Assembly (NCBI GenBank): GCA_905116865.2
Contig: CAJHNH020001113.1
Location: 667,501-731,500 of the forward strand
DNA length: 64,000 nucleotides
DNA from: Candidula unifasciata
Taxonomy: Eukaryota > Mollusca > Gastropoda > Stylommatophora > Geomitridae
Direction of reading: 5' to 3'
A model generated the notes under the pieces. The model was given only the letters and a program-made list of their open reading frames with translations, ran no database searches and was not told the origin of the DNA. Below are positions 11,480 to 23,105 of this stretch, piece after piece (position 1 is the first letter of the stretch; every line of letters starts with the position of its first letter). Position numbers and translations under genes: made by a program.

Positions 11480-11882
11480 TACAAATTTGGTTTTGTAAAA
11501 GAAAGAGAATAGGCGCTTCTGAGCTGAAATGCTGTAGAAAGATTCTTAGGATATCTTGGACAAAGAAGATGAGAAATATTGACATCTTAAAAGATCTGAA
11601 CATCAAGGAAGATTGGCTAATAAACAGCATCCTTTCTCGAAAGCTGAAGTATTTTGGTCATTTTAAGCGCCACAACAGATTGGAAAAAATTATACTAGAA
11701 GGCATGGTACCAGAAAGGAGGGGCAGAGGCCGACCGACACGAAGATGGGCACAGGATATAAGTGACTCCTTGAGTGTAAAAGTTCATGAGGCAGGAGAAC
11801 TGGCGAGAGATCGAGTTTTTTTCAGGCAGACTGTGATGAGAGCGACGTTCTGCAAAGGACCTGCTACATGATGATGAAAAGT
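11480..11882 (+). mobile_element. LINE family b 3' end (endonuclease-RT C-terminus)
   Basis: Encodes the C-terminal tail of an endonuclease/reverse transcriptase LINE: WLINSILSRKLKYFGHFKRH, then RRGRGRPTRRWAQDISD, ending FCKGPAT-stop. It ends in a short ATGATGATG run at 11869-11876, like a microsatellite tail. Relatives of the same 3' end are at 28420, 30938 and 35757, all with GAT-type tails. It is 5'-truncated with no RT core. Confidence 0.85.
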
Positions 11883-12600
11883 GTTTCCCTTCATGGGTAC
11901 CCCTTCTGAGTTCCATGTGCCCCCGTAACCAATGTACCGGCTCCACCTCTGTCTCCCCAGGCCTCCACCTCTGTCTACCCGGGCCTGTCCGGACGAAGTA
12001 ACCCACCAAGGAATACGATAATACTGTTCATTAATCCTAGCTCTACATAACATACCATTTCTGATAAACACACCGGAGTATTAGGAATCTGACCCTGTTG
12101 AACTGTCGTTCTAAGTTCAGTCAACAACCATCTCACATATATCCCCTTCGGCTACCCGCAACAGAAGTTCATTATCATTGATGACTACATCGAATTACCA
12201 CAATTTTGTGATATTAATTTCTCTCTCCCATTTATCATCCTTCCTCTCCAACGTAGCTATGACTCCGTAAACATTCCTCGGTAATTTACCTGAAATAATT
12301 GTGCGGACAGAACAATTTTATTGAACGACAGATTGGGATGAAGGAAAGAAGGAGGGATCACGAAAGCTGCCAGGAATGAGGACGGGAATTCGTTACTAAC
12401 CCTTTATATGGGCTAAAACTAGTCTGGTTGTTATAGTAACCGTGACCAAGGAGCGACCATTCTGTTGACGCTGGGCAGACGAAAACGGTGGAGTTAAAAA
12501 TATTGAGCGTCTCGAAGAAACGTTAAGTTCTGGCGGACGAAGCTAATAAGACAGGATAGGTAATTGGAGTGGCAGGATTCTCCGTCGGTGCGTGGAAGGT
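11883..12600. other. Intergenic, no gene recognised
   Basis: Unique-looking sequence, including a stretch of AACC/CCTCTGTCT low complexity near 11940-11985. No supported exon. Confidence 0.5.
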
Positions 12601-12603
12601 GGG

Positions 12604-12681
<78 letters not shown>
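12601..12681. repeat. (CT)n microsatellite
   Basis: About 80 bp of CT, uninterrupted. Confidence 0.95.
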
Positions 12682-12682
<1 letters not shown>

Positions 12683-12721
12683 ACTTCTCGTGCATACTGT
12701 AATTTTCTCCGATAGTATCAA

Positions 12722-12985
12722 ATGACTCTCCTCAGTGAAGTGACTCGACGCTTGCCTGGGGATCCGATAGTCGTGGGTTCGAATACGAACAGCCGGGCTT
12801 TTCAAACCAAAAAAAATGACCTAGGCTCCCAGGTTAACACAGCATTGAGTAAGTAGCAGGCAGAGTTATGGGAAGTAAAGGCGACCGGGCGCGATGCTGA
12901 TCGCTCAACCGCGGAGTGCTTTATAAAAATTACGTCTAGCATTATGTGCCCTATACGCCTAATAGTGTGAAAGCGGTCCTTTACT
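12722..12985 (+). mobile_element. Family A tRNA-derived SINE
   Basis: Plus-strand copy with GTGACTCGACGCTTGCC in the A-box region and GTGGGTTCGAATAC (B box), then CAGGTTAACACAGCATTGAG and GGGAAGTAAAGGCGACC. It ends with the reverse of the AGGCGTATAGGGC block and AAAGCGGTCCTTTACTT. Confidence 0.8.
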
Positions 12986-13276
12986 TGGCTTTAATTTTAA
13001 AGAGAACGAAAGTACCTCTGCGAAAGTGGATACTAAATACCGACACTGGCTGTGAAAACACACAGGGCTGGAGAACTGGCCAGAGGAAGAGCTTTACAGG
13101 TGCGTCATGGCGAAAGCCTATTCTCTAAAGGCTTAGCTGACTAATGAGGATGACAATACACTTCGAATTATTTGAAATATATTATTATATTTATTTACCA
13201 GTCGATACATAACATTAAAAGTAAGTATTATTATGATACGTCAGTAAAGTGTATTTCGTGTGGTTTTGTTTGATTT
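12986..13276. other. Short unannotated spacer
   Basis: AT-rich sequence; nothing recognised. Confidence 0.5.
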
Positions 13277-13380
13277 GTGTATGTGCTGATGAAGGCTCCA
13301 TAGCCGCAATGTTGCAATTTTGTTTGTGTTTGTTATATTGCAAAGCTCGCTGATCTAATTTTCGTTCGCCATTATATCTT
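13277..13380 (+). other. Repeat with a hammerhead-like core
   Basis: Homologous to 38939-39050. It contains CTGATGA (13286-13292), a potential stem of GGCT/AGCC and then GCAA where an active hammerhead has GAAA. Similar motifs occur in Penelope-like elements and retrozymes. The A-to-C change in the core suggests an inactive relic. The assignment is tentative. Confidence 0.35.
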
Positions 13381-13439
13381 TCCACATCAATGTTAGGGAC
13401 CCCTGAAGAAACAAGTATAAGACAACCAACCCCTTATAA

Positions 13440-14475
13440 CAGTGGCTCTCAACCTTCCTAATGCAGCGATCCTTTAATATACAGTTCCCTCATGTTGTGG
13501 GGACCCTTTAATACAGTTCCTTCATGTTGTGAGGACCCTTTAATACAGTTCCCTCATGTTGTGGGGACCCTTTAATACAGTTCCCTCATGTTGTGAGGAC
13601 CCTTTAATCCAGTTCCCTCATGTTGTGGGGACCCTTTAATACAGTTCCCTCATGTTGTGAGGACCCTTTAATACAGTTCCCTCATGTTGTGGGGACCCTT
13701 TAATACAGTTCCCTCATGTTGTGGGGACCCTTTAATACAGTTCCCTCATGTTGTGGGGACCATTTAATACAGTTCCCTCATGTTGTGGGGACCATTTAAT
13801 ACAGTTCCCTCATGTTGTGGGGACCCTTTAATACAGTTCCCTCATGTTGTGGGGACAATTTAATACAGTTCCCTCATGTTGTGGGGACCATTTAATACAG
13901 TTCCCTCATGTTGTGGGGACCCTTTAATACAGTTCCCTCATGTTGTGGGGACCATTTAATACAGTTCCCTCATGTTGTGGGGACCATTTAATACAGTTCC
14001 CTCATGTTGTGGGGACCCTTTAATACAGTTCCCTCATGTTGTGGGGACCATTTAATACAGTTCCTAATGTTGTGGGGACCCTTTAATACAGTTCCCTCAT
14101 GTTGTGGGGACCCTTTAATACAGTTCCCTCATGTTGTGGGGACCCTTTAATACAGTTCCCTCATGTTGTGGGGACCCTTTAATACAGTTCCCTCATGTTG
14201 TGGGGACCATTTAATACAGTTCCCTCATGTTGTGGGGACCATTTAATACAGTTCCTCATGTTGTGGGGACCCTTTAATACAGTTCCCTCATGTTGTGGGG
14301 ACCCTTTAATACAGTTCCCTCATGTTGTGGGGACCCTTTAATACAGTTCCCTCGTTGTGGCGACCCACATACAATTATTTTCCTCCAAAACTTCAATGAA
14401 CATGTGTTTTCCGATGGTCTTAGGCGACTCATGTGAAAGGGTCGTTCGACCCCAAAAAGGTCAAAACGAGTTACT
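13440..14475 (-). mobile_element. SPIN-like hAT element (copy 1) inflated by a minisatellite
   Basis: The left end CAGTGGCTCTCAACCTTCCT is the classic hAT/SPIN-type terminus, and the next bases (AATGCAGCGATCCTTTAAT) fit my memory of that family. The right part, GTGTTTTCCGATGGTCTTAG then GAAAGGGTCGTTCGACCCC, matches the opposite end, which is seen independently at 38544-38625. The right terminal repeat is degraded. In between, a 32-bp piece of the element has been amplified about 27-fold. No transposase is present, so this is a non-autonomous copy. Confidence 0.8.
13471..14355. repeat. 32-bp minisatellite, about 27 units
   Basis: The unit is about 32 bp: TTTAATACAGTTCCCTCATG followed by TTGTGGGGACCC. 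Units vary mainly in GGGGACC[C/A] and GTGGGG/GTGAGG. The tract begins and ends inside the SPIN-like element. Confidence 0.95.
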
Positions 14476-14587
14476 GATTAGCGTGGCTTCGTATGCTTGT
14501 GGGTCTCCGGGGCAAGGGCCCAGCCAGCCCAAGCGTTAAGACGGCCATGTATGCTGGAGCCCCCAGTAAGAATTAATAAAAGACTGC

Positions 14588-15300
14588 CATTCGTAAGAGT
14601 TGAGAAACATCGATCCCAGCTTGTCAACACACGTGATAAGCACCAACCTCAGATTTTCATCAGATTTAAGAAGCACCGACCTCATATGTTCGTCAGGTTT
14701 GAGAAACATCGATCCCAGCTTGTCAACAAATTTGAGAATCAACGACCTTATAATGTTATTTCATCTTAGAAGCACCAGCCTTAGATTTTCCTCAGATTTG
14801 AGAAGAAACGGTTTTTAGATTGCCATTCGATTTGAAAAGCATCGAATCTCAGCTTGCCAGCAACTGTGAGAAACACCGACCTCAGACTGCCATAGGATTT
14901 GAGAAGCACCGACCCCAGATTGTCTACATATTTGAGAAGCCCTGCCTCCCCCACCCCCAGATTAGCAACATATTTGAGAAGCACCGACCTCAGATTGTCT
15001 ACTTATTTGAGAAGCACCGACCCCAGATTGTCTAAATATTTGAAAAGCACCGACCCCCAGATTGTCAACATATTTGAGAAGCCCTGCCCCCTAGATTAGC
15101 AACATATTTGAGAAGTCCTGTCCCAGATTAGCAACATATTTGAGAAGCTCTGTCCCCAGATTAGCAACATATTTGAGAAGCACCGACCTCAGACTGTCAT
15201 ATGATTTGAGAAGCGCCGGCCTGAGATTGTCAACAGATTTGAGAAGCCCCGGACTTGAACTGTCGACATATTTGAGAAACACCGACTTCAGACGGTTAAA
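14588..15300. repeat. 33-bp diverged minisatellite, about 20 units
   Basis: The unit resembles TTTGAGAAGCACCGACCTCA followed by GATTGTCTACATA. Units differ by substitutions and small indels; those between 14940 and 15180 are the most variable. Because the unit is a multiple of three, several frames stay open, but the peptides are simple repeats. Confidence 0.9.
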
Positions 15301-15750
15301 GTGCTCACGATATGTGAGCCATTATTACGTGCTTTCGACCTGTTGATAAAGTACTGTTATCGCCAGACCGATGACTGGTTGACTACTACCATATGGCGCC
15401 AGGGACTAAATCAGTCCCAGACACACAAGTCTGCAAACAATACCATAGTCGCAGTGTACAATTCTTGAAGGGTAGGCCGTTTCCTGCCTCCAAAAGGCGC
15501 GTTAACCAGGGACGCGGGAACCCGGAAGCTCAAGTACCTTGAGGAAAACTTCTTCCCAAACAACGCGAAAATTAGGGTTGGGGGGGGGGGGGAGATATAC
15601 TATTCCTATCTCTAGATTTGTAAGGGGGGGGGGGGGTCTAAGCTCCCCCCCCCCCCATTTCCAATTTTTAAAACCATGTATAGCAGTTTTTCAAAGTTTG
15701 TGTTCATAAACATATATCAAATGGTTTATACAACGCCTCATTCTACTATT
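15301..15750. other. Spacer with G and C homopolymers
   Basis: G runs near 15580-15590 and 15626-15636 and a C run near 15645-15656 could pair as an inverted repeat. No gene recognised. Confidence 0.5.
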
Positions 15751-16070
15751 TACTCAAGACTAAGTCCGAAGAAGCTCAGCACAGTGCACAGGCTCTGTAA
15801 CACCGGCAAGGATCCTGAAATACTTTGGTAGATTTTTAACTCCACATTTTGCCCAAGCAGCGCCGTTAGGCTACTCTTTTCTATTTCCAACTGCCAAGAC
15901 ATTTTTAACTTGCGCAACAATGCACCGGGGCGTCCAGACTCATTAGCCACAGACCAAGGGGGAATTACTAGAAGTTGCAAGTCTATCCCAGCCCTTACCG
16001 AGGATTGAACCCGAAACCTCTAGCACTGGAGGCCGACACCATGCCTCGAGACCACGCAGGTCTCCTACAA
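15751..16070 (-). mobile_element. tRNA-derived SINE of another family
   Basis: At its right end the minus strand reads TGGTCTCGAGGCATGG (A-box like) and TTCGGGTTCAATCC (B box). The body carries no shared block with families A, B or E. Only one copy is seen, so the boundaries are approximate. Confidence 0.5.
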
Positions 16071-16430
16071 GCAACATTGCAAAACTTCAAGCACCGACTG
16101 GTAGAAGGATTTTCTATTGAAATAAATTAAGAGGTGAAGAAAACAGAAGGGTAGAAAAAAAAAAAAAAGAACAACTCGCTTGCGTGTCATATCAGTTTTT
16201 AGGCTAAACAACTTTCAGCATCGTTCGGAAACTGACTCTAGAGCAGTGATTTCCACCCCCCCCCCCCCAGGTGGGGACAAGAAAAGTGAATGCATCTGTA
16301 CTTGTAACAATCCGTATTACTTACATTTTGTTTTAGTTTAAATTATAAATCATTTTTATCTAAGAAAACGACAAGGTCATCTTTGTTTTCATGGACAGTT
16401 TGTACGCGTAACGTGAAAAATCTCATTAAT
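16071..16430. other. Spacer, no gene recognised
   Basis: Contains an A run near 16157 and a C run near 16257-16269. Nothing else recognisable. Confidence 0.5.
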
Positions 16431-18672
16431 ATGACGATGCGCGAATTTAATGTTAGATTAGGATGGAGAATAAAGAACTCCATGGCCATTCCAAATGCAA
16501 TAATAGACTCTGACCATACACCTGTAGTACTTTGGCTCTATAAACCATAAAGAATTTGCATTGATAAAACACCACAGCTAATGGATCAGATAACCATAGA
16601 GAAACTAAAAGACAAAGATGTGGCAATTCACGTTGAGGAAACAGTTAAAAACACCTCCATTACTCTAGAGAGAGGAAATGACATAGAAGAAGAGAGGCAA
16701 ATTTTTAAAACCTGCATCCTAAATATAATGACAGAAAAGTGCGGACTCCGAAAGCCAAGAAGGCACATGAAACAAACAGCATGGTGGAATGAAGAAGTTA
16801 AAATTTCTATCAAAGAAAAGAAGAAATATTTTCAGTGGAAAAAGTCTAAATTAGATGAGGACTACATCAAATATAGAAAAGCAAGAGCAAAGAGCAAAAT
16901 TCGGCGAAATCAGAATCATGGGCAAACTACGGAGAACAATTAGCAAGGCTATGCACTGATTCACCAGGTCAGTTCTACCGAAGCATCCAGACTATGAGAC
17001 AGAGAAGAGAAATTTAACGCATCAAAGATCACAAACAGCAAGGCTAAAAAACCACTCACCAAAACCCAAGATGTTAAAAGAAGATGGCAAGAATAGTTTT
17101 CGGAATTACTGAATAGTGGACCACAAGAACCAGTGTCTAATAAAATACAATTTGGACAAGAACAAGAACCTAATATATTAGAATCTGAAGTTGAAAAGAT
17201 CCTAGAGCAAAGCAAAAGAAACAAAGCGGCCAGAACAGACGGTATTACAACAGACAAAATACTTGCATGTAAGGCAACAGCAGTAAAATGGCTGACAAGA
17301 ATATTCAATATTGCCTGGGAGGAAATGAAAGTTCCCGTTGACCGGCAGAGAGCAATTGTAGTTCCTATATGGAAGAAGAAAGGTGATAAACGAGATTGTG
17401 AATCATACAGAGGTATCTCTTTACAAAGCCATGTAGGAAAGATGTTTGCAAAAATATTAGAACGAAGAGCGAGGGTGATATTAGAACCTAAATTAAGTAA
17501 CATCAGTTTGGATTTAGAAAAGGAAAGAGCTGCAATGATGCAATATTTACTCTTCGGCAAATTTGTGAACAGACAATCGAATATAATTAACACCAGAATC
17601 TTATATTCATTGATCAAGAGAAAGCTTTTGACAGGGTAACAGAAATAAACTATGGAACATTCTTGAAGAATATGGTGTACCGGGTCAATTTTTGGGAAAC
17701 ATAATGGCTCTCTATCAAAATAGCCAGAGCGCTGTAAGAACAACGGAAGGTATGACAGACTGGTTCCCCATTACATCAGGAGTACGACAAGGATGTGTCC
17801 TATCACCCCTACTCTTCATCACATATATAGATAAAATTGCACAGGAGTCAAACCAAAACACAGATATTATAAATGAACTGCTCTTTGCAGATGACCAATG
17901 TTTGTTATAAGAAGAAGAACAAAAACTACAACAACATGTTGATTCATTGCTCACTAACTGTACAAAATTTGACATGAAAATAAACACCTCAAAAACTGAA
18001 GTAATGACCATGGGAAAGAAACACAGTAATGTAAACATAAAGATCAATGACATACAATTAGAACAAGTTCAAGAATTCAAGTACTTAGGATGCATATTTA
18101 CAGAAGATGGAAGACTCGATAAAGAGATACAGGCTTGAGTTCAAAAAGCCAATGCAGTCAACTACCAACTGGCCCCACTTCGTCATCCAAAGATCTCGTT
18201 ACCAGCCAAACAACGGATGATCAACAGCATTTTCATCCCTACGTTATGTTATCAGTGCCAAACGTGGTCAATGAACAAATCACATATGCAAAAAATAACT
18301 ACGTGTGAAATGCGATGTCTCCGAAGAGTCACCAATACACGAAGAGACAGAGTCACAAACGTCAGCATTAGAGACAAAGTTGGAACAAGAGCATGCATGA
18401 AACATATTGAAAGACAGAGAATGAAGTGGTTTGGCCATTTAGTAAGAATGCAACCGGATCAGATTGCCTTTAAGGCCTTTTACAGTAGAACATCGGGAAG
18501 AAAGGCCAGAGGAAGACCCAGGAAAAAATGGATAGATGGAGTAGATGAATACGGCCAGAAGATCCAGAAAACTGTCACTCAAATCACGCGAGAGGCACAA
18601 AATAAATATTTTAAACCACGACACGGGGCTGCAACCCGGTAAAAGTGAAGAAGACAATAGATAGATAGATTG
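16431..18672 (+). mobile_element. LINE with APE endonuclease end, RT and C-terminus, several breaks
   Basis: The most complete LINE in the window. The end of the APE-type endonuclease is seen as AIIDSDHTPVVLWL (SDH motif) with a stop at 16548. The linker and RT follow: KKKGDKRDCESYRGISL, then in a shifted frame FIDQEKAFDRV (motif with the first catalytic Asp), GVRQGCVLSPLLF, and ELLFADDQCLL (FADD catalytic pair). The C-terminus reads IPTLCYQCQTWSMNK, MKWFGHLVRM and ARGRPRKKWIDGVDE, with the stop at about 18642. Stops at 16941, 17639, 17908 and 18136 and at least two frameshifts kill it. The 3' end AAGTGAAGAAGACAATAGAT runs into an (ATAG)n-like tail, as in RTE-type elements. Most of the endonuclease is missing. 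The clade (RTE-like) is a guess. Confidence 0.85.
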
Positions 18673-19185
18673 ATTAAGAACACATTTCCGCTAGAACGTG
18701 ACACCATACTTTCTGTATTCTGTTAAACTTGTTGCGTAATCTACGCTCCTTTTTTTAAGCAATTATTTTATGTAGGGTGGGGGTTGGGGGTGTCTTGTCA
18801 TGTACTTCAAAAGTTGGGGGAAGGGGGAAAGGGGGGGGGGGTGGTAAGGGCGACCTGAAAAATGTAGAGAGAGAGACAAACAACATATAGAAATTGGAAC
18901 CTGTAAAATATTTTGTATATTAAAAACATACAACAAAAAGTCGTATTTCATGGAAACACGCAAACATCGAATTCAGAGGTTTGAAAGAGATAAAGAACAA
19001 AATGATTTTTCTAAAATTAGGTTGAAAACAAAAGGAAAATGAAATATTTCAGCCATAATAAAAGACATAACACTCATAAAGCCCATACTAAAACTAAAAA
19101 TTCAAACCAATCTTGCAAGAAGTAGACAGAGATACAATTGTTTGGATAACATCTAGAGGTGGACTAACAACGGTCTCAAGCCCGT
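18673..19185. other. Spacer, no gene recognised
   Basis: AT-rich with G runs near 18778-18845. It leads into the 74-bp satellite. Confidence 0.5.
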
Positions 19186-21640
19186 GTAGATCAGGACGAG
19201 AGGCAGAATATTGTTGGAGGTCCATTGCAGCCAACTTTCATAGCGGAGAGTTTCTATGTGGGTACCAGGACGAGAGGCAGAATATTGTTGGAGGTCCATT
19301 GCAGCCAACTTTCATAGCGGAGAGTTTCTATGTGGGTACCAGGATGAGAGACAGCATATTGTTGGAGGTCTATTGCAGCCAACTTTCATAGCGGAGAGTT
19401 TCTATGTGGGTACCAGGATGAGAGACAGCATATTGTTGGAGGTCTATTGCAGCCAACTTTCATAGCGGAGAGTTTCTATGTGGGTACCAGGATGAGAGAC
19501 AGCATATTGTTGGAGGTCTATTGCAGCCAACTTTTCATAGCGGAGAGTTTCTATGTGGGTACCAGGATGAGAGACAGCATATTGTTGGAGGTCTATTGCA
19601 GCCAACTTTCATAGCGGAGAGTTTCTATGTGGGTACCAGGATGAGAGACAGCATATTGTTGGAGGTCCATTGCAGCCAACTTTCATAGCGGAGAGTTTCT
19701 ATGTGGGTACCAGGATGAGAGACAGCATATTGTTGGAGGTCTTTTGCAGCCAACTTTCATAGCGGAGAGTTTCTATGTGGGTACCAGGATGAGAGACAGC
19801 ATATTGTTGGAGGTCTATTGCAGCCAACTTTCATAGCGGAGAGTTTCTATGTGGGTACCAGGATGAGAGACAGCATATTTTTGGAGGTCTATTGCAGCCA
19901 ACTTTCATAGCGGAGAGTTTCTATGTGGGTACCAGGATGAGAGACAGCATATTGTTGGAGGTCTATTGCAGCCAACTTTCATAGCGGAGAGTTTCTATGT
20001 GGGTACCAGGATGAGAGACAGAATATTGTTGGAGGTCCATTGCAGCCAACTTTCATAGCGGAGAGTTTCTATGTGGGTACCAGGATGAGAGACAGCATAT
20101 TGTTGGAGGTCTATTGCAGCACCCCTTCATAGCGGAGAGTTTCTATGTGGGTACCAGGATGAGAGACAGCATATTGTTGGAGGTCTATTGCAGCCAACTT
20201 TCATAGCGGAGAGTTTCTATGTGGGTACCAGGATGAGAGACAGAATATTGTTGGAGGTCCATTGCAGCCAACTTTCATAGCGGAGAGTTTCTATGTGGGT
20301 ACCAGGATGAGAGACAGCATATTGTTGGAGGTCTATTGCAGCCAACTTTCATAGCGGAGTCTCTATGTAGGTACCAGGATGAGAGACAGCATATTGTTGG
20401 AGGTCTATTGCAGCACCCCTTCATAGCGGAGAGTTTCTATGTGGGTACCAGGATGAGAGACAGCATATTGTTGGAGGTCTATATCAGCCAACCTTCATAG
20501 CGGAGAGTTTCTATGTAGGTACCAGGATGAGAGACAGCATATTGTTGGAGGTCTATTGCAGCACCCCTTCATAGCGGAGAGTTTCTATGTGGGTACCAGG
20601 ATGAGAGACAGCATATTGTTGGAGGTCTATTGCAGCCAACTTTCATAGCGGAGAGTTTCTATGTGGGTACCAGGATGAGAGACAGCATATTGTTGGAGGT
20701 CTATTGCAGCCAACTTTCATAGCGGAGAGTTTCTATGTGGGTACCAGGATGAGAGACAGAATATTGTTGGAGGTCCATTGCAGCCAACTTTCATAGCGGA
20801 GAGTTTCTATGTGGGTACCAGGATGAGAGACAGCATATTGTTGGAGGTCTATTGCAGGCAACTTTCATAGCGGAGTCTCTATGTAGGTACCAGGATGAGA
20901 GACAGCATATTGTTGGAGGTCTATTGCAGCACCCCTTCATAGCGGAGAGTTTCTATGTGGGTACCAGGATGAGAGACAGCATATTGTTGGAGGTCTATAT
21001 CAGCCAACCTTCATAGCGGAGAGTTTCTATGTAGGTACCAGGATGAGAGACAGCATATTGTTGGAGGTCTATTGCAGCCAACCTTCATAGCGGAGAGTTT
21101 CTGTGTGGGTACCAGGATGAGAGACAGCATATTGTTGGAGGTCTATTGCAGCCAACCTTCATAGCGGAGAGTTTCTATGTAGGTACCAGGATGAGAGACA
21201 GCATATTGTTGGAGGTCTATTGCAGCACCCCTTCATAGCGGAGAGTTTCTATGTGGGTACCAGTATGAGAGACAGCATATTGTTGGAGGTCTATTGCAGC
21301 CAACCTTCATAGCGGAGAGTTTCTATGTAGGTACCAGGATGAGAGACAGCATATTGTTGGAGGTCTATTGCAGCACCCCTTCATAGCGGAGAGTTTCTAT
21401 GTGGGTACCAGGATGAGAGACAGCATATTGTTGGAGGTCTATTGCAGCCAACCTTCATAGCGGAGAGTTTCTATGTAGGTACCAGGATGAGAGACAGCAT
21501 ATTGTTGGAGGTCTATTGCAGCACCCCTTCATAGCGGAGAGTTTCTATGTGGGTACCAGGATGAGAGACAGCATATTGTTGGAGGTCTATTGCAGCACCC
21601 CTTCATAGCGGAGAGTTTCTATGTGGGTACCGGGATGATA
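19186..21640. repeat. 74-bp satellite, about 33 units
   Basis: The unit contains GGTCTATTGCAGCCAACTTT, CATAGCGGAGAGTTTCTATG and TGGGTACCAGGATGAGAGAC and ends AGCATATTGTTGGA. The first half is nearly uniform. From about 20100 a CAACTTTC-to-CACCCCTTC variant appears, and from about 20880 it largely alternates with a CAACC/GTAGGTACC type, giving a 148-bp dimeric pattern. Short frames inside are by-products. Confidence 0.95.
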
Positions 21641-21734
21641 TTTTGAGGGGAGAAAGAATAAAGCCCCACCCTCCTTTTTTTCGACAAGCATGTCGTAAAA
21701 GCGGCTAAATAGAAGTTTGTCTATTCTTCTTTGC

Positions 21735-21905
21735 GTTCACCAGCTGTAAACTCTGGCGGAAAGTTCTGGTGCTCGTCTATTTCTCGACTTTGATGTTGTC
21801 CCAGAACTTAAATTGTGTGTGCACATCCCTTCTACACAGCTGAAGTATTAGTATGCAGCTGTTCGGTCCTCGCCTCTCTGGCAGATACACTCTAACCTCA
21901 GAGGC
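21735..21905 (-). repeat. Family B SINE-like repeat
   Basis: Minus-strand copy starting with the TTCTTTGCGTTCACCAGCTG end and running to about GCCTCTCTGGCAGATACACT. A detached TCGTAAAAGCGGCT block at 21684-21711 suggests a second partial copy in the opposite sense. Confidence 0.75.
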
Positions 21906-22934
21906 AACAGAGAAGTTTGTCGAAATCGGATGTATTAAGCCGAAAGACGTAGATATCGCAGCCTAGCAGTAAACCACAAAACATTGTGTCAACCACCTTT
22001 TGAAGGCGAACGCAGTGATCGATTGATTAAAAAGCGCAGGAAGAGCATGAGCAAAATATCGCAGCTTAGCTGTAAAACACAAAACTGTGTCAGTCCCCCT
22101 TTTAAGCATGAATAATCAAACGTACGAAATTCGTAATAGAAAATAAACAGCAACCCTGAGTTTGACAGATCACAACGGACAACGCAATTACATAAATGAC
22201 GTAATTCTGTTTAGTTTTTACCAGCTGACGTGCCGGAAAGGATTATTCCAAGGTAATTCAATATCATCTCGGGTAAAGCCACCTGCCCGACGACCACGGG
22301 TATCGTCAGTAAATACACTTGGGGAAATAAAAGCCACATTTTGTATACACACCGACTGGCTTGTCGATGAAGATCCAGATCTCCTACTATACAGACTAAT
22401 TAAACAGGAAATCTAGATTGATGACTGTGGCGGATAAACGGATCTTCTTGTCGTTTCAGACAGTGAGCAGAAAAAAGGACCTGGATTATAAGTTGTTTAA
22501 TTTACAGCGATCGTGCATGTACTGTAGGGATCCTTCCAGTGACGTGGCTTGCGTGTTTGGTTTTTTTTTTCTTTTGTCAACATCTGCTTATGCCGCTAGG
22601 CGTCGCTGCCCATCATCCGAGCCAGGGGGCGCTCAGTCGCTTGATATTTCGTTATGTTATGCAGTCTTAAGGTGTCAATGACCCCTTCAATCCATATGTT
22701 TCTCGTTTTCCCTCTGCCTCTTGGTGTTTCAGGTTGTATGCTCCTGTTGCTGGCATCGTTGGTTTCATTCTCATTTGATAGTTAGATCATTACATGGCCT
22801 GCATGAAACTGCCGCTTACAATTTCCATTGCCAAAGAAACATGCATTGTTTTGCTATTCGCGATTACTGTTTATTATTTACTTCAAGTACGATACTCGCG
22901 TTACGTCTTTTCCCCGCGAAAAGAAGAAGCTCGC
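21906..22934. other. Intergenic, no gene recognised
   Basis: Includes two related short blocks (ATCGCAGCCTAGCAGTAAAC near 21956 and ATCGCAGCTTAGCTGTAAAA near 22060) that recur diverged near 24770 and, reversed, at 48790. An 84-codon frame at 22162-22416 and an 87-codon frame at 22418-22681 have no recognisable domains. Confidence 0.5.
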
Positions 22935-23105
22935 TGCATGCTAACACTACTACTAGAACTACTGCAATCACTACTACTACTACTACAGCAACTACTACTG
23001 CATCAATAATTACAAAAACAAATACTACTACAGCATAACAACAACGACAACTACTACCACTACTATTACTACTTCCTTTGCTACTACTATCACTACCACA
23101 ACATA
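22935..23105. repeat. (ACT)n/(ACA)n triplet tract
   Basis: Imperfect ACT triplets. The open frames are low-complexity. Confidence 0.85.

Noticed and set aside
13440..14475. A CRISPR-like array of regular 32-bp repeats
   Set aside because: The units are directly adjacent tandem copies without unique spacers, in a eukaryotic transposon. The same holds for the arrays at 19186, 36782 and 57835.
14536..15346. A repetitive protein across 14536-15346
   Set aside because: Short, overlapping frames on both strands arise from the 33-bp diverged minisatellite.
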